DNA from: Mycobacterium triplex
Lineage (GTDB): Bacteria > Actinomycetota > Actinomycetes > Mycobacteriales > Mycobacteriaceae
Direction: 5' to 3'
DNA length: 64,000 bases
NCBI RefSeq assembly: GCF_000689255.1
Contig: NZ_HG964446.1
Span: 2,323,565-2,387,564, forward strand
The notes beneath the pieces are model-generated. The model searched no databases. It worked only from the letters and a program-made list of their open reading frames with translations, and was not told the DNA's origin. The position numbers and the translations under genes were made by a program. Positions 63,038-64,000 of the stretch are shown one piece after another (position 1 is the stretch's first letter; each line of letters starts with the position of its first letter).

Positions 63038-64000
63038 TCACCCGGCGAAGACGATCAGCGGGATCGCCATTTCGGCCTCGGTGGCTCCGCCGTGAAACCC
63101 GATGAGCCGAGCGGCTTCCGGAGGCTCGCGCTTGGTGGCCAGCACCGCGGTGTCGCCGGTGCAGATCACGACGACGTCGCCGATGCGCGCCAGATGCGCG
63201 GGATCGACCGGTCCGAAGATTCCGGAGGCCACCGCCTGCTCGCGGCTGTGCACCTCGGCCCGGCCGTCCAGCAGCTCACTCCACGTCGCCTGCACGTCGG
63301 TCGCCGCGCCCGGCGCGGTGTGCAGGTAGCGCACCCGCGGCTCACCCGCGACCACCCGGATTCCCTCGCCGAGCCGATCGTCGGTGTCCAGGTCGATCCG
63401 GGCCTGCGGCGGAACGTTGAGACCGCCGTGGTCGGCGGTCACCAGCAGGGCCGCGTTCGCGGGCAGCGCGTCGACCAGGCGGGTCAGCAGCGCGTCGACC
63501 CGTGCGGCCGCCGCATGCCAGTGCGGCGAGCCGATACCGAACAAGTGCGCGGCGGTGTCCAGCTCGGCCGTGTAGGCGTAGACCAGGCCGGGCGCCGCGC
63601 GCAGCTCGTCGATGACCTGCTGGGCGTAGTCGTCGTCGGGGTTGCTGGGGCGAAAGTCGGCGCCGCGATACGCCGCATCCGTCAGCCCGCTGCCCATGAA
63701 CAGCGCCGGCAGTACCGCCCGCGCGGCGATCCCGCCTCGCCGCAGCCGCTCGAACCAGGTCGGCAGCGGCTGCCACTGCGCCGATGGCGGGTCGTCGCGC
63801 CAGTAGATGTGGGTGAGCACCCGTTCGGTGCCGGGGACGTTGAGGGTGAAGCCCAGGATGCCGTGCTCGCCCGGCCGCGCGCCGGTGCCCAGCGACACCA
63901 GGCTGCTCGGCGTGGTCGACGGGAAGGTGCTCCTGAGCTGGGTCAACCGTCCGACGCCGCCGGCCAGGACCGAGGCGAGCAACGGTGTGCTACTCGCCAA
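63038..64000 (-). CDS. Alkaline-phosphatase-superfamily phosphodiesterase, 5' end outside the window
   Basis: 320 residues visible, open to the right edge. FPSTTPSSLVSLGTG near the visible start carries the Thr nucleophile of nucleotide pyrophosphatase/phosphodiesterases; DTAAHLFGIG, LLVTADHGGLN and GFHGGATEAEM supply the metal ligands in the expected order. Predicted to hydrolyse a nucleotide or lipid phosphodiester. The first metal Asp lies in the missing N-terminus. Confidence 0.88.
   Translation of the reverse strand: MASSTPLLASVLAGGVGRLTQLRSTFPSTTPSSLVSLGTGARPGEHGILGFTLNVPGTERVLTHIYWRDDPPSAQWQPLPTWFERLRRGGIAARAVLPALFMGSGLTDAAYRGADFRPSNPDDDYAQQVIDELRAAPGLVYAYTAELDTAAHLFGIGSPHWHAAAARVDALLTRLVDALPANAALLVTADHGGLNVPPQARIDLDTDDRLGEGIRVVAGEPRVRYLHTAPGAATDVQATWSELLDGRAEVHSREQAVASGIFGPVDPAHLARIGDVVVICTGDTAVLATKREPPEAARLIGFHGGATEAEMAIPLIVFAG

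Noticed and set aside
1..64000. CRISPR arrays, rRNA, tRNA, insertion sequences, prophage
   Set aside because: No regularly spaced direct repeats, no transposase or phage genes, and no convincing tRNA T-loop/acceptor pairs were seen by eye; a tRNAscan or repeat search could still find something small.

Overview
The window is a high-GC chromosomal segment from a Mycobacterium. The gene order matches, in inverted orientation, the M. tuberculosis block from glnD (Rv2918c) to Rv2859c. PE and PPE genes, an MPT63-type secreted antigen pair, PknI, LppW, MPT53, Rip1 and a DUF732 protein make the genus call secure. PE/PPE genes, together with genes absent from M. tuberculosis at this place, suggest a slow-growing non-tuberculous species, possibly near the M. 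avium complex. That species placement is inference from memory of synteny, not a search.

Layout. 1-8553: glnD (5' end missing), a membrane GGDEF protein, a SF2 helicase (Rv2917-like), an alpha/beta hydrolase, ffh and an amidohydrolase. 8607-15046: pknI, an N-acyl-D-amino acid deacylase with a TetR regulator, dacB2 and small secreted proteins. 15258-20999: the ribosome and secretion block rpsP-KH protein-rimM-trmD, lppW (opposite strand), rplS, lepB, rnhB and a DUF2469 gene. 21000-26022: a GAF-ANTAR regulator, fdhD, then yraN-comM-dprA as an overlapping DNA-processing operon.

26015-33247 is the main accessory region. An HMG-CoA-lyase-like gene and a class III CoA-transferase diverge from an MFS permease. 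The permease is followed in operon-like spacing by PPE, PE and PPE genes, and the block closes with an IclR regulator. It reads like an uptake-plus-degradation module for a carboxylic acid, with PE/PPE proteins as possible outer-envelope partners. 33330-36988: viuB, a lactate 2-monooxygenase-like gene, xerC, a repeat-rich inverted-repeat element and an M23-like protein.

37180-44690: rpsB-tsf with a notable leader (competing helices plus a short upstream ORF), amiC, a MarR regulator with a clear operator, two tandem MPT63-like proteins with a canonical intrinsic terminator, an acyltransferase, a GlnR-like regulator and a CsbD protein. 45064-57425: pyrH-frr-cdsA-rlmN, mpt53 with a CcdA-like partner, then dxr-rip1-ispG-GNAT, a penicillin-binding lipoprotein and a DUF1707 protein. 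57492-64000: map, cobQ, a small hydrolase-like protein, a PuuD-type amidotransferase, an aberrant PPE protein, a membrane hypothetical and a truncated AP-superfamily phosphodiesterase.

Regulatory features seen directly: at least seven starts have a TANNNT- or CACAAT-type -10 box ending exactly 6-7 bases upstream (leaderless candidates); an identical 11-base promoter core precedes rpsP and rplS; several perfect palindromes lie beside regulator genes. I saw no rRNA, tRNA, CRISPR array, insertion sequence or prophage.
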